Shown: in pieces, positions 21,303 through 32,640 of the stretch
How the letters are laid out: every line of letters begins with the position of its first letter
Position numbering within the stretch: position 1 is the stretch's first letter
Source of the DNA: Triatoma infestans
Lineage: Eukaryota; Arthropoda; Insecta; Hemiptera; Reduviidae
Assembly: GCA_011037195.1 (NCBI GenBank)
Contig: JAAEAF010003525.1
Location: forward strand, 1 to 64,000
Length of the DNA stretch: 64,000 nt
Reading direction: 5' to 3'
The notes under the pieces: generated by a model
The model's database searches: none
Told to the model about the DNA's origin: nothing
Seen by the model: only the letters and a program-made list of their open reading frames with translations
Program-made: the position numbers and the translations under genes

Positions 21303-21375
21303 ATTTAGCAGTTATATGCAGGAATCGAACTGGGAACCTCCCATTTATAAGTCCATGATCATAATCAAATCATGT
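21303..21375 (-). mobile_element. Possible tRNA-like SINE head
   Basis: The minus strand reads ...GGGAGGTTCCCAGTTCGATTCCTGC, with a good B box (AGTTCGATTCC). No second copy in the window, so SINE versus decayed tRNA cannot be decided. Confidence 0.35.
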
Positions 21376-22534
21376 TCATAAACATCATAAAGCTAGGATT
21401 TTCATTATAAGTTTTTAATTAGAGCAAGGGGAAGTAGATTTGCCACTTCTTCAAACAGCTTGATTCCCCAGCAAGTTAGCCGCCTAGCAAGACAACCAGC
21501 CCTCTACACTGGGGATAACAATCATTTGTTTGACAACAATTCCAAGTTCATACAATACACCCTCACACGTATATATACACGGGCCCACACTTATAATCGA
21601 TTGCTTACAATAAACAAACATACATACCCAAAGGACACAGATATACTCTTTTTACTGGTGAGCATTGTGAGATCATCAACAAACAGGTCACTAGAAAGCT
21701 ATCAGCATTAACTAAAATATGCTTACAAATTCTGTGATGTATGCAAATCGCAATACTGAGACAAGCATTCCTTCACGTAGCCGAAAATTTTCAGCTATCT
21801 TTTCTTTGACATTTATTTATTCTATATTGAAAAAATATAACACTTGATGATGGAACAATACGAACTATAGCAATACAAAACTAACAAATAATTAAGACTA
21901 AATAATAATTGGAAAAATCTTTTAAATTGATCTTGCAAAAGAGAAATTGAAGTGCAATAATTATTATCTCGAAAAGTTTTAATAAATTTTTTATATCACA
22001 AATATTCTATGAAAAAAATAAAATGGAACTGATTATTTTTAAAAAAATCTGAGTGTATGATTGCGTGTACAATGCTGGGAAAACGCAGGGGGTAGGGATA
22101 TTTTCCTTAACAGCGTGCTTCAAAGTCAGATTATCGTAGTGTTAGCATAATGCAATGATTGAATGTGAACTGATATCACTATGGAAATGGTCTGCTTTAT
22201 GCTAATCTGATATTAAACAAGATAACACATTGATTGATCAAGATATCGTGACCATATGAACAAACGGCCTAAAATGATCGATGACCATAAAAATGAACGA
22301 CTAACAAAGAATCAATTCAGAACATATATCCTAGATATTAAAACAAGTATTAGAATAATTCGGGGTCACGACCATTTTTAATTAATACAAAAATTATAAA
22401 TCCTTGACAAAGCTTGGAAGAAATGGGAAAATATAGGCAAAATCTTAAAATATCATGGAATATAGTTTACTTCCTTTTTATTAAGTAAAGCTGATGGATT
22501 TCCAACTTTCACTAAATACTTTACAGTCCGATTG

Positions 22535-22680
22535 ATGGGAAGTCAAGGCGAACAAAGCTGCAGCAAGAATAATTGGAAGATTACCTATTTATGAAAGTTG
22601 CTTCCCCTAAATAAAGTTAAAATCTTTGGAAAGAGCTGAGTGCCATTCACTTTGGAAAAGATAAGCACATTCTTTGTTTA
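22535..22680 (+). pseudogene. Possible LINE C-terminal scrap
   Basis: One frame reads NKAAARIIGRLPIYESCF, a stop, then LKSLERAECHSLW, reminiscent of 'Q-x-K-A-A-R-x-I' near the end of CR1/L2-like ORF2. Weak. Confidence 0.3.
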
Positions 22681-23081
22681 AATAAATCTACTTTTAAAAG
22701 AGTATTAAAGAATATTAAATTAAAATTTCCATTTAATTACAATTAATTTTTATGATATTATTTAAATTATTCAATTAAAAGAAAACGTCCTATATATTTA
22801 ATTGTACAAAACTTTTTAATTCTAACTTAAGTAAAATGGAATTGGATTAAGGGAATAAACTTTAGAAAAGTTTCAAGTATCTCTAGAGATTTTTATTTGG
22901 TTAGATGTGCATACAGAAGTAAAAGTTGTTTAAGAGAAAACTCTTTTCCTATACACTCTAGTTCTTTAAATATGGTGGGTCATTAAAAGTTTGTATTGGA
23001 AGTCCTTATTATGTCCGTATAGCTTGATAGAAACACTGGAGAAAAATCTACAACAGAAATGTGATTTTTTATTTTTATTTT

Positions 23082-23469
23082 CACTTTCTCTTACTCCTAG
23101 TAAGTGTAAGTATTGTAATCGTGTCAAATTTTCGATATCGAGTTTTGACGGGAAATATCCGTTTTGAGATCCCCTGAGTCCAAAAAAGTGGTTTTTTAGC
23201 AAATGGTCTGTGTTTTGTGGTGTGTGTGTGTGTGTGTGTGGTGTGTGGTGTGTGTATGTATGTGAACAGCATAGCTCAAAAACGAAAAAACCGTAGAAAG
23301 TTGAAACTTGATATTCCGTTTAGGTATCACCATGCGATCTGACAGTACGTTATCTGTCAAAATTCCTCAACCGAAGTGCCACTTTACAGTTGTTTTTTTT
23401 TACGTTTTTTGCGATTTACTCAAAAATGGCTCCGACGATTTTCTTCAAACTTGGTATATCAACTGCATA
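23082..23469 (-). mobile_element. HINE-I copy F, truncated
   Basis: Minus-strand 3' portion only: hairpin and terminal GGAGTAAGAGAAAGT inverse at 23085-23110, (TG)n at 23219-23259, and the CCGAAGTG box near 23372. It breaks off at 'ATATCAACTGCATATA' and is followed at once by (TAGAA)n, so a LINE 3' end abuts or interrupts it. Confidence 0.75.
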
Positions 23470-23545
23470 TAGAATAGAATAGAATAGAATGCTTTATTTT
23501 ACATAAAAAGAAAAGTAAACGAAAAAGATTATGATTGGTAGTATA
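23470..23545 (-). mobile_element. (ATTCT)n-tailed LINE 3' end
   Basis: The minus strand reads GTAAAATAAAGC then (ATTCT)4. Short tandem tails of this type end several LINE families; it could be the 3' end of the minus-strand LINE at 24439-25975. Confidence 0.45.
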
Positions 23546-24103
23546 GGGGATGATAACCTCACGAGGCCAACGGAGTCGGGCAGCGGTATTATTCGCTGCT
23601 ATTCAGATGGCTCTAGGCAGGAGGGTACTAGCCTGTCGGGGGCGGGAGCATGGTTTCAGGAGTTGGATAGAGGGAGTTCGGTGGCCTTGGGTGGTTTGGC
23701 CACTGTTTTCCAGTCTGAGGTGGTGGGCATCATTGAATGCTGCCACCTTGTGGGGGAGTGGCTAGGAGAGTTTAAGGAAGTGCGGATCTTCTCCGATAGT
23801 CAAGCCGTACTAAGGGCTTTGAGTAAGCCTTGGTGGAGTTCGAAATTATTGGGAGAATGTAGGAGAAGGCTTAACGCTTTGGCTCCGAGAGGTAAGGTGC
23901 ATCTCTATTGGATATCCGGACATGCGGGAATAGAGGGCAATGAGAGGGCGGATCGGCTGGCCAGGGAGGAATCATCATTACCATTTTGCGGTCCTGAACC
24001 ACAAAGACGTTTCGCGACAAACAGATTAGACTTTGGGAAACGAGAGCTTTGGAGAAACGCTGCGGGGACACGCAGGGGTGCCTCCAAGCTAAAAGATTTA
24101 TAA
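23531..24103 (+). pseudogene. Intact RNase H domain from a LINE ORF2
   Basis: A 190-codon open frame holds a complete RNase H1-like domain: YSDGS (D26), FQSEVVGI (E63), FSDSQAVL (D89), then SGHAGIEGNERADRLA (H131, D141). After the domain comes a GPEP motif, as in LOA/I-type LINEs. RNase H in these elements removes the RNA template after reverse transcription. No RT lies upstream on this strand, so the element is 5'-truncated. It lies on the strand opposite to the neighbouring LINE and may be nested in it. Confidence 0.8.
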
Positions 24104-24438
24104 AGGCTTGAAAAAGAAATGAAAATAATCTGTAAAGCATATTTAGGCTGGTATCAATATACCGTCGCCTAGAGTTGCTTTCTTACAAAAAAATTGATAT
24201 TAGATACAAACTAACTCAAACGTATTGATATCATTACTATCACTACATTTTCCTTCTTTTTGTTTTTTTATATAACAATTATTTTTACCTATATTCCTTT
24301 ATATAACAAGAACAAAAATAACTTTATAATACACAGCAGTAATTCACCGAGCTCAATAATTAAACTCCTAGACAAGGTATAATCTATATTTATATGCTGA
24401 GAGATGATAGAGAACCAAACTTTTCCATTCTTTACCAT
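24104..24438. other. No gene recognised; possible LINE 3' UTR
   Basis: AT-rich segment between the plus-strand RNase H and the minus-strand LINE stop codon; could be the 3' UTR of the latter. Confidence 0.35.
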
Positions 24439-25975
24439 TTAATGCTCTCTTCGCTTTAAATTCTTCTTACCAAGGTATCTAATTCGAAACTCGGATATAA
24501 CTGGGCAGACTCCTAGATAATGGCAAATATCCTCTATCACATTCATATTGCACAAAGCGCATTTTCTTCGATCTTCACTACGTGCAACATTATAATTTAG
24601 ATAAATTAACTGGTCACGCAACTTGAAAATAGCTCTCATAAATTTCAGATTATTTCTGTCATGCAAGTAATGATTATCACCTAAGTCTATATCTAACTCT
24701 TTATACAAAGAATGGTAGGTCGACAATTGCGCCTTCCCTACCATTTCCTCTCTAAATTTCAATTTTAAATTTGTCATTACAATATTAACATCTAGAGTTA
24801 CATAATCAAGCTGCAATCCTAAACCAGTAAACAGATCCAAATTTTCTCTATGCCAATACAATTTGTGTTTAATTATTTCTTTAGCCAGTATTTTTGGCCA
24901 TCTATGGTCTGGCAATAACAGAACTTTTTTAATATATTTAAGGTGAAGACTTAGTGTATAAAAAAATATAGGGTAAACACTGGCTTCCAAATATATGATA
25001 TAATTAGGAGAATTATAAGGTAGTGAAAATAATTTTTTAAAAAAGAATAAATTCAGTTTTTCCACCTCCCCAAAATTCTAATGTCCCCAGACCTCAACCG
25101 CATAACACATAATCGCCTGAAATGCAGAACGGAACACATCTAACTTTTTGGAGAGAGATATCTCATTTCCACTAATTAATCTGCTATCAGTAATATTTAG
25201 AGCAAATTTAGCTTGATTTAGCTTTTCAATAAAATGTTTTTTTAGCCCGGACAAAGGAGTTAACGTCATGCCCAAATATTTATAACAATTTACCACCTCT
25301 AAACTCTTACCATCCATCTTCCACTTTTCATTAGCAGCCAATTTACCGCCTTTGCGGAACACAATGACTTTAGACTTATCCAGGTTTACAGTTAAGCTCC
25401 ACATATTACAAAAAATTACAATTCTGTTTATCATCATCTGTAACACCTTTTGCTCAGGAGCAAGCAAGACGATGTCGTCTGCATACATCAGACAGTTGAT
25501 GGTTACCCCCCAACCCTAATTCCACCTCCAACAAATTCAGATAGATCATTAATAAAAAGTGAAAAAAGGGCCGGAGAAAGCAGACATCCCTGCCTGAGCC
25601 CAACATTCGTTTCAAAAGACCTGGTAACACCATTATTTGTCCAAACCGCGGATTGAGTATTTTTATATAATCCCTGGATTGCATTAATAAACTTATTTGA
25701 AATACCTAGCATGTGTAATTTATAAAAAAGGGCACCCCTATCCGGTGAATCAAAAGCTGCCCGGAAGTCAATAAAAAAACAATATAATTTTTTACGTTTA
25801 AGCAGGTTTACAAGTTAATAATGTTAAGCAAGTTAAAAATGTTATCTACAGTTGAATAACCCCTACGAAATCCCGCTTGAGATTCACATAAAATATTGTT
25901 TTCTGTACTCCAATTTTCTAACCTCATTAAAAGCAAACCGGAAAACAGCTTAGCAATGCAATAGCAGCTTCCAGA
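24439..25975 (-). pseudogene. 5'-truncated LINE reverse transcriptase
   Basis: Minus-strand RT in order: AKLFSGLLLMRLENW and QAGFRRGYST near 25850-25960, motif A FIDFRAAFDS near 25755-25785, GLRQGCLLSPALFSLF near 25580, and catalytic YADD at 25474-25485. Next come VNLDKSKVIVFRKGGKL, CYKYLGM, and the thumb to about 25080, where an in-frame TAG interrupts. A C-terminal segment ends in a CALCNMNVIEDICHYLGVCP zinc-type motif before the stop at 24439. One indel sits in a C-run near 25503-25510 and another near 25815. No RNase H. Clade not assigned. Confidence 0.85.
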
Positions 25976-26654
25976 TTACAGGCAAACATCATCACAACAA
26001 CACTGACATAATTTTCACTATCAGCAGTTGATGCAGTTAAATAAAAGTTCACAAATTTTCATTAAACCTTTTTAATGTTTATTCAAAGTTTACATACTCT
26101 AAATATTGTTGTGGTGCTGGCGGGAACATTTAGCAAGTAGAAATTGAATATGATTATATTTTAGGACAGAAGATAGCGCCTAGATCAAATCCAAATAAGA
26201 TTTGCAATAAAAAATGTCACACATTTCCCCACAAAGCTCCTAAAAACTACTGTTCCGAGAATATGTTTAAAATCAGAGTGATAAGTTTATATATCTGTAC
26301 AGCGAGCATTCCAAAGTATAAAGCAAATCTTTGGAACTGTTTATGTGAAAAATCCAAAAATGCCCCATTCAAATAAACATTGATTTTCTTCAAATTAGGA
26401 ATTCTAGCAACGTTTTAGTCTATTCCAATAATGTACAGATATTATTAGAAATATACTTTTGAGCAGTTCGAAATATCACTTTCTGTGATTTTTCTATTTT
26501 CAGATATTTGAGCACAAAAAGAACCCATGGGTATTATTATTATTTTTTGTTAACAAAAAAGAGTTTTTTTTTTTATCGTAACAATAATAAACTGTAGAAT
26601 ATTATATAATAAACTGTAATAAAACTAACTGTAAACTAGAAACAAAATGAATAC
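25976..26654. other. No gene recognised; weak HINE-like remnant
   Basis: Around 26375-26560 phrases such as TTCTTCAAATTAGGAATTC and ATTTTTCTATTTTCAGATAT resemble worn HINE blocks. Confidence 0.35.
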
Positions 26655-26870
26655 CTAGGGGAGGGATTGGCTAAGTGGTTAGCGAGTTGGACTCTCACGC
26701 GGAGGTCCCGGGTTCGAGTCCAGTGCTACCCTTAGATTTTTTCTTCCTAGGAGTCTCTGCAGCTCACTATCCGGTGATGGACAGTGTTGTCTGTAACGAG
26801 AGAGCAGTGCACTGAGAAAGCTCCGGACGCTAATGACGATAAATGTTAAAGCGCCTTAAATTAAAAAAAA
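26655..26870 (+). mobile_element. SINE-1 copy A (tRNA-Glu-like head)
   Basis: The tRNA-like head carries an A box (TGGCTAAGTGGTTAGCG), a CTC-like anticodon region (GACTCTCACGC) and a perfect B box (GGTTCGAGTCC). The body with CCGGTGATGGACAGTGTTGT and the AAATTAAAAAAA tail recurs at 45573 and 50357. The body after the head excludes a plain tRNA gene. Retroposition would depend on a partner LINE. Confidence 0.85.
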
Positions 26871-27125
26871 AAAATATATATATATTTGTTTTTAAAGTTG
26901 CATTTTAGCTAAACTTAGAAGATTCAACTACCATATAATATTTTCAGTAAAATAAATTAAAGAATAATTACTTATTCTTAGAAAAAAACTTATTTCGATC
27001 TAGATATAAGATAAATAATTTTTTTTTCTAATTAGTTAAGTTTTTAAAATTAGTCTTAATTTTATTTGCACTGACCTCCAGTTATTCGTCAACTCCTGAA
27101 GAATGCTGCCTAAGAAAACTTCCTA
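26871..27125. other. No feature recognised
   Basis: AT-rich spacer with a short (AT)n run after the SINE tail. Confidence 0.4.
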
Positions 27126-27436
27126 ATGGGAATTATTAGCCAATTTGAGGCTCTTCTGGTTTATAGGTACCAGGGTATTCAATGTATAAAGGCAACGGAG
27201 GTAGCATTTTTTTATTTTTCATTCTTTTTTAGCAAACTTAATCGAATGTTTCCTGAGATAACTCTCATCCCTATCTTACAATATTTTTTTTTCGAGGCGG
27301 CTGATCAACTTGCTCTGGAGGACTCCATAATAACACCTTATTGGACCCTGAACGCTTTTGTTGCATTGGAAGATGCCTTATGAGTGCACGCATTAAAGCA
27401 TGGATCACAAACGCTGTGGATGAAAACTGCAGTCCT
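27126..27436 (+). pseudogene. RNase H LINE fragment matching 17.5-17.8 kb
   Basis: Plus-strand equivalent of 17480-17785: a block reading VPGYSMYKGN, then about 110 bp of T-rich DNA, then AADQLALEDS and NAFVALEDAL. It stops at AAAACTGCAG, exactly where SINE-1 sequence begins. Confidence 0.6.
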
Positions 27437-27605
27437 GCGGAGGTCCCAGGTTCGAATTCGAATTCAGCCCTTAGATTTTCTCTTCAGAGGAGCCCTCTAC
27501 AGCTCACGGCCAGATGAAAGCTCACGGTGTAGTCTGTAGCTAGAGAACACTGCTCGGAGGTTGGCTCTATTGGGAAGCACAATAGATCTTTCAAGTCGTT
27601 AAATT
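27437..27605 (+). mobile_element. SINE-1 copy B, 5'-truncated
   Basis: Starts inside the tRNA-like head (TGCGGAGGTCCCAGGTTCGA) with no A box, then the SINE-1 body with CTGTAGCTAGAGAACACTGC. A small duplication (TTCGAATTCGAATTC) lies in the B-box region. Confidence 0.7.
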
Positions 27606-28357
27606 ATCAATTCATATTATTAGGTTTACTAATAAATATTCAATCGATAAGACTAGTTCATAGTACTCTAATTTTTAAAACGAACAGATCTTGAATGAAA
27701 AACTCAAGTTATTTCCTAGACGAACTGAGTTAGACATATTTGTTACCAAAGAAATTTTAAATACCTTGGATCGATAAGAAAACACGTTCCACATTACATA
27801 GCAAGTTTTAACTAAGAGTTTCTTATATATGTAAATGTAGATTGCAGGATGTGATTACTAAGAGAACGAACCTGTACATCGTAAATATCTGTCCGCTACA
27901 ATTCAGAACAAGTTCTGACATGTTTTCACACATTTGTAAACACAGACATACATAAAAATAAATACACTTTAGCACTTCCTACAAGTATAAAAATTAAATC
28001 AAAATACCTTGAAATATGAAATAATGAATAAAATTAATTATGCAAAAATATTTTCAATACAAGGTGTTTTTAAAAATTCGGGATAATTGAACACGAAATT
28101 GATAATTAACATTTTTAAAAATACAAAGCCAAACTGAAATTATAAATTTAATTAATTCAAATTTTTGAGATTCTTAAAAATATGCTATTGAATTCATGTT
28201 AGGCAAAGATTGGACATACTAATTTGAGATTATATCTATTTCAATCTTTATCGTGATCAAGATATACTAATTGGCCCATTTACCACAATAATGACTACAT
28301 GGAAGAAATAATATTCTTGTATGTTCCCCCTCCCAGGAATAACATTTCATAAAATAT
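27606..28357. other. No feature recognised
   Basis: AT-rich spacer; no frame or repeat recognised. Confidence 0.5.
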
Positions 28358-28452
28358 TGTAACGCAGCCAGTGGTGCCATCTAGGAGAGAAAGTAGGAAC
28401 CTCAAGTTCTCTTAGTGGCCGCTAGGAAGCGCTGGCGACGCGGTCTAGTTAT

Positions 28453-28485
28453 TTCTGGAAGGATTGAGAAGATTCTGGAAGATTC
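28453..28485 (+). promoter_or_regulatory. Heat-shock element array in the LTR
   Basis: In strict 5-bp phase: TTC 28453, GAA 28458, ATT 28463 (mismatch), GAA 28468, TTC 28473, GAA 28478, TTC 28483. Six of seven units fit the alternating nGAAn/nTTCn heat-shock factor site. Eight bases separate it from the TATA box. Confidence 0.7.
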
Positions 28486-28493
28486 TCCACCGG

Positions 28494-28500
28494 TATAAAT
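28494..28500 (+). promoter_or_regulatory. TATA box of solo LTR 1
   Basis: TATAAAT followed by AGGGACC; placed directly after the heat-shock array and about 80 bp before the first AATAAA. Confidence 0.7.
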
Positions 28501-28753
28501 AGGGACCGCAGAGAGTTTTGCAGAGTTTTCTAGTTACAAACGAAGTGTACGTTTGTGGAAAGTGTATAAAAAGTGAATAAAGTGAACTTTTGTGGTTTAT
28601 ACTGTGAAATAATTATTATTAAGTGTTGTATTTTGTAATTCATTGTGCATAAGAATAAATTGGTGTTTTCTTTATTGAAGTTTTGAGTATTTTGTCTATA
28701 CGAACCCACTTAAAACTAGTTGCAGTAGCTAGTTTAGAGGGAAAAACGTTACA

Positions 28754-30082
28754 ATATCAAAGAACAAAGGAATGTTTTAGTTTCTTCTTCAACTGTCATC
28801 CATTTCATCCAAAGTCTCTTGAAGAACTATGAATATTATGCAAACTGTAAAGAAAACAAACTCAATGAAAGCACCTTGTGACTTTCACTCTATAACTCTA
28901 TATTTCCTCGAGGAACTTGCCTCTCAATATTACAACACTATATCTACTATAGTACACGCTGATACCATTATCTTAGACAAGAGTTGAATAAACCATATTC
29001 ATGGACTATTAGACAAACATTCCAAACTCTCATAAAACAGTCTGGGCTAGTAGGACGTTTGGCAATACTTCAGGCTGGTTTTTAAGGCTAGGAAAAAGAG
29101 GAAATCCCCATCGAAACATTGACCTAGATGAGATATTATATTTTCCTCTATATATATATCAGAAAGAAAAGCAGAAAAATAGGGTGATGTACAAGGGACA
29201 GAAAAGAGAAGATACAGTTGTTCAATGTCGCAAGAGAGAATATAAACAAAACTTAATTTAATGTATTATACGCATAAATGTGAATAAAACATCAATTAAA
29301 ATTATAATAGCACTCTTGAAAAGTGCCACATATAGAATTTTGTAGAAATACAATTCCTTAAAAGAAAAAGAAAAAAAAGAAAAGTGAAATACAATATAGC
29401 ATATAGTGAGCAAAGAGGGGCAGTGTTACTTGGTACACATGATGTTTTTATTCCCTGAGGGTTTCAACAGAGCAATACAAGCAGTAATTTCAGAAACGTC
29501 AAGAAAGATGTCATCAACAGGTAAGAGATGAAATGTACATTACTACGCTATCTGCGATATTTTTTTTTTTTTTTTACACTCGCGCAAAGCTTTATACTAC
29601 ACACTGATCCAGTAACTCATATCGTATTTTAATGTTTCACGCAAAAATAGATCTTTGTTGTAGCTTGTCTTAGCGAATATACCATCTAAAAGATGGAACA
29701 ACCCTCCAGAAATTCATGCAAAAGTACCGTGGAGAAGGCAAGAGAACAGTGGAGAATTCTAGAAAGAAATGTGATAAAGTGCTGCAAAAGGCTACCTAAA
29801 ATAAAATATTCAAAGGGTCAACACCCGAATAGAGGCTATAAATCCTGGAATATATTAAACAAAGAATAGATAGGGAAAAAAATAGGTAGGAAAAGTGCAT
29901 TGGGATGTTTCAACAAACAAAAAAGGAAGAAATAAAACATGTTTTCTGAAGAAAGAAAATAGAAGATGTTTAAAGGAATTAAACTAAATTGTCTTGCGCA
30001 AAAAAAAATGTATAAAGTATAACAAATATCTTTAATTAGTAAACTATGTCTTACCCTCTATGATTTTTATCCATCAATTTGC
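28754..30082. other. No gene recognised
   Basis: AT-rich, stop-rich in all frames, with A-rich patches near 29350 and 29880. Confidence 0.45.
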
Positions 30083-30257
30083 TGGTTCTGTTCGGTTTCG
30101 GTCTCTTATCCCTTATCAGATTGTAGCTATCAAATTTATGATTGATCAATGTGATGCGCATGGTGATGAATGTAGCGTGAAAAAGTTACAGTCAACTTTC
30201 TTCATAGACTTGTATATACTCTGATGATGGATGAGAATCCGAAACCGGACAGAACAA
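30083..30257. repeat. Inverted repeat carrying two hammerhead-like motifs head to head
   Basis: GTTCTGTTCGGTTTCGG (30085-30101) is the near-perfect inverse of CCGAAACCGGACAGAAC (30239-30255). The right arm has CTGATGA (30221-30227), a T, a perfect GGAT-GAGA-ATCC hairpin and GAAACCGGAC. The left arm, on the minus strand, has a weaker CTGATAA...GAAACCG version. In the right arm the expected GTC cut triplet reads GAC, so cleavage is not expected. Confidence 0.5.
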
Positions 30258-32434
30258 GGAAAATTTAAGTATGCTATGACGAATCAGAATACAGATGTTG
30301 TCCAGTCTTGCGAGCCCTAATATTCAACATATTTTCTGTCCCAATTGACAAGTTTTATTCAGATAATGATAGTTTGCGAAAGATGTCCTTATTCTATCTA
30401 GTCATGGTACCTCAACAGAGAACGGGATGATGACTAGGCCATATCTCTAGGGACCTGGAAACCCTACGAGCATCCCGGCCTAACAATACGGATCTCCTTA
30501 CACTCATACGATTACACAGGGAAAAAATCCAAAAGAGACTCACTAATTTTTAAAAGAATATCAAATACGTACTTTTTTTTTAAGCTGCAGAAATAAGAGA
30601 TTTCAAAACGGACGAAATATTTTTGTTTTCAAATTCTTAAAGTAGACTATTTTTTTTTTCATGAAAAACTGTTACTTAACCAGAAAAATCCGTTGAATAT
30701 TCGCTGTTGAGATATTCAATTTTGAATGTAGAGAAATTCTCTGCCCTTCTGTTTGCTAATGTAATAGGATCCGAAGAGCGAAAAATCAGACATTAAATGA
30801 ATCAAACATTAGTTACTTCCCCATCTAGCCCAGACTAGGGAGGGAGAATTCTATTCATATATATATATAAAAGTTACAGCAGAACAGTTCAACACAGGTT
30901 TTACAACAGTACATCCCGTCAGCAACCTATCTATTCCTATTTAATCTCAGCCAGTCTGTCTCTCACTTTATTATTCTCTCGCTAGCTAACTTCTATTTAA
31001 CTGTAATGTCCTTAAAGTTTGAGTGTCCTATTTATTATACAGTGTTCAGCATATCATCTAGTTTATTTCTATCTTATTCCTAAATTCATTCTCTCTAATG
31101 CTCCCTCATTCTCACATCCATTATACTAACATTCCAAATTATTTTTAAATTTATAATCAAATAAGGCAGAAACATTGGTATTCAAATTAGTTGTTCAAAA
31201 TGGGTGTCATCATTAAATGTGCACAAACATGCTTAAAATGAATTGAACTGATGAATTGCAGGAAGTATGCATTCAGGACGGATTTCTTCGCAGACGGATT
31301 TCGTTAAGTGCGATCTAGATAACACCCTACTGTTCTCGCATTATGAGCTGGCCATCCATTTTGCTAAAAGTACATCATTTGCCCGCGTGCTAGAGGGAAA
31401 TTTTCAAGCAGAACTGGGAGAAAATCATTTAAGAAATAAATGAAAACTGTCTGCGTTCAATGTTTCATTGTAAAAATGCGGGTGTACAAGTTGATCCTCT
31501 ATTTAGCCGCACTGCATATTTATTAAAATTATTGTCTGATGTGTAATATCTGGATTTTCCTCTGCTCATACAAGGAAATTACACCTATTCAATAACATTA
31601 TTCGTAAATTAACATTAATATAATAGGTATGTTTGGTGATCAAATCATACCTAAAATGGTAACGTTATAGAAACTATTTTTTCCCTTGTAGAATTTTCGA
31701 ACTATTTGAAATTAAAAATAAATATAATAAATTTGAGATAAAAATTCTGCCGAAAATTCGGAAAACCCGATAAAAGATTAACCACTTTCAAGAGAAGGTA
31801 AATAATACATTTCATATCTTTCAGTTATTATTGTTTGATTTTTTTTTTTTGGCGCATCGACAGCCAAGGTCATTAGCGCAATTTTATTATTATTGTTATT
31901 ATTATCATTAATTTTCTATTTTAATTTTTATTGAATATTTACAAGTGACTTATAATCAGAAGTAAATAAACTAAATGTCAGAAACAAATGACGTGAGAAT
32001 CTTGTCTGAGTCATCCAATGATGACCAACATTAGTCGAGATTAGAGGGAAGTGTACTTGTGAGAAAGTCGTCTGACAGCTGATTGGGGATGTGATGACAT
32101 GGCTTGGTGAAATTTATCGTAGCGAGATTATAAAATCTCAGATATAAATGGAATTTTGAGATCTAATTGGATAGTAAAAGGAAGCGAGGTTTTTAGATTG
32201 TAATGTTCGGATTCTGTTTTTATTGGATCGTTTAGAGTTCGAGTTCGTAAGTCTATATCGGTGCAAGAATGGCCTAGTTACAAATGTCGTATATGCTGGT
32301 AGAGTTTAAGCGTTTGTCAGTATAAATAAAATTTTACTACTTTTGTTAAGATCAGGGCTTTTGAGTCTTGTGTAAGGGTTCCAGTTAAGTCTATTCTCTA
32401 AATAGGTTTAAATGGTTAGATTAACTAGATTGTT
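30258..32434. other. No gene recognised
   Basis: Includes HINE-like wording near 30595-30730 (TTTCAAAACGGACGAAATAT), a TATATAAAAG promoter-like word at about 30860 after an (AT)n run, and an unidentified stretch near 31250-31520 with short coding-like fragments. Nothing is firm enough to name. Confidence 0.35.
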
Positions 32435-32640
32435 GTAGGGATTATTGCATTACGATTTAAAAGATCTATTGTGTCCCCTGGGCCTACTCCGAGCAGTGTT
32501 TTCTAGCTGCAGATAACATTGCCTATCACGGTACCGTGAGGTTTACAGGTTCCTAGAGAAGTCTAAGGCAGTATGATGCGAATCCGGAACCTCCAGCGCG
32601 CTACCAGTGAGCTCATCCCTTCCTAGTTCCAATGAACTAG
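32435..32640 (-). mobile_element. SINE-1 copy C
   Basis: Minus-strand SINE-1: head GATGAGCTCACTGGTAGCGC, a worn B box, then the body with ATAGGCAATGTTATCTGCAG. The tail is toward 32435. Confidence 0.7.

Larger units (their letters stand above)
21077..23081. other. Mostly unrecognised AT-rich DNA
   Basis: Apart from a possible tRNA-like head (21303-21375) and a LINE-like scrap (22535-22680), no structure was recognised. Confidence 0.4.
28358..28753 (+). mobile_element. Solo LTR 1 of an LTR retrotransposon
   Basis: A 396-bp unit opens TGTAACG and closes CGTTACA (perfect 7-bp inverted ends) and is flanked by ATAT on both sides (28354-28357 and 28754-28757). Inside are a heat-shock-type element array, a TATA box (28494-28500) and AATAAA at 28576-28581 and 28654-28659, matching U3-R-U5 order. 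It is more GC-rich than its surroundings. No internal coding region, primer-binding site or second LTR follows, so it is a solo LTR. A 4-bp duplication and TG...CA ends fit Ty3/Gypsy or BEL/Pao; the clade cannot be fixed. Confidence 0.8.

Noticed and set aside
26655..26730. Candidate functional tRNA gene
   Set aside because: A and B boxes are good, but there is no paired acceptor stem and a shared SINE body follows; multiple dispersed copies show it is a SINE.
30840..31130. TATATAAAAG and following sequence as a third LTR or promoter
   Set aside because: No TG...CA ends or target duplication could be found; the TATA word follows an (AT)n run.
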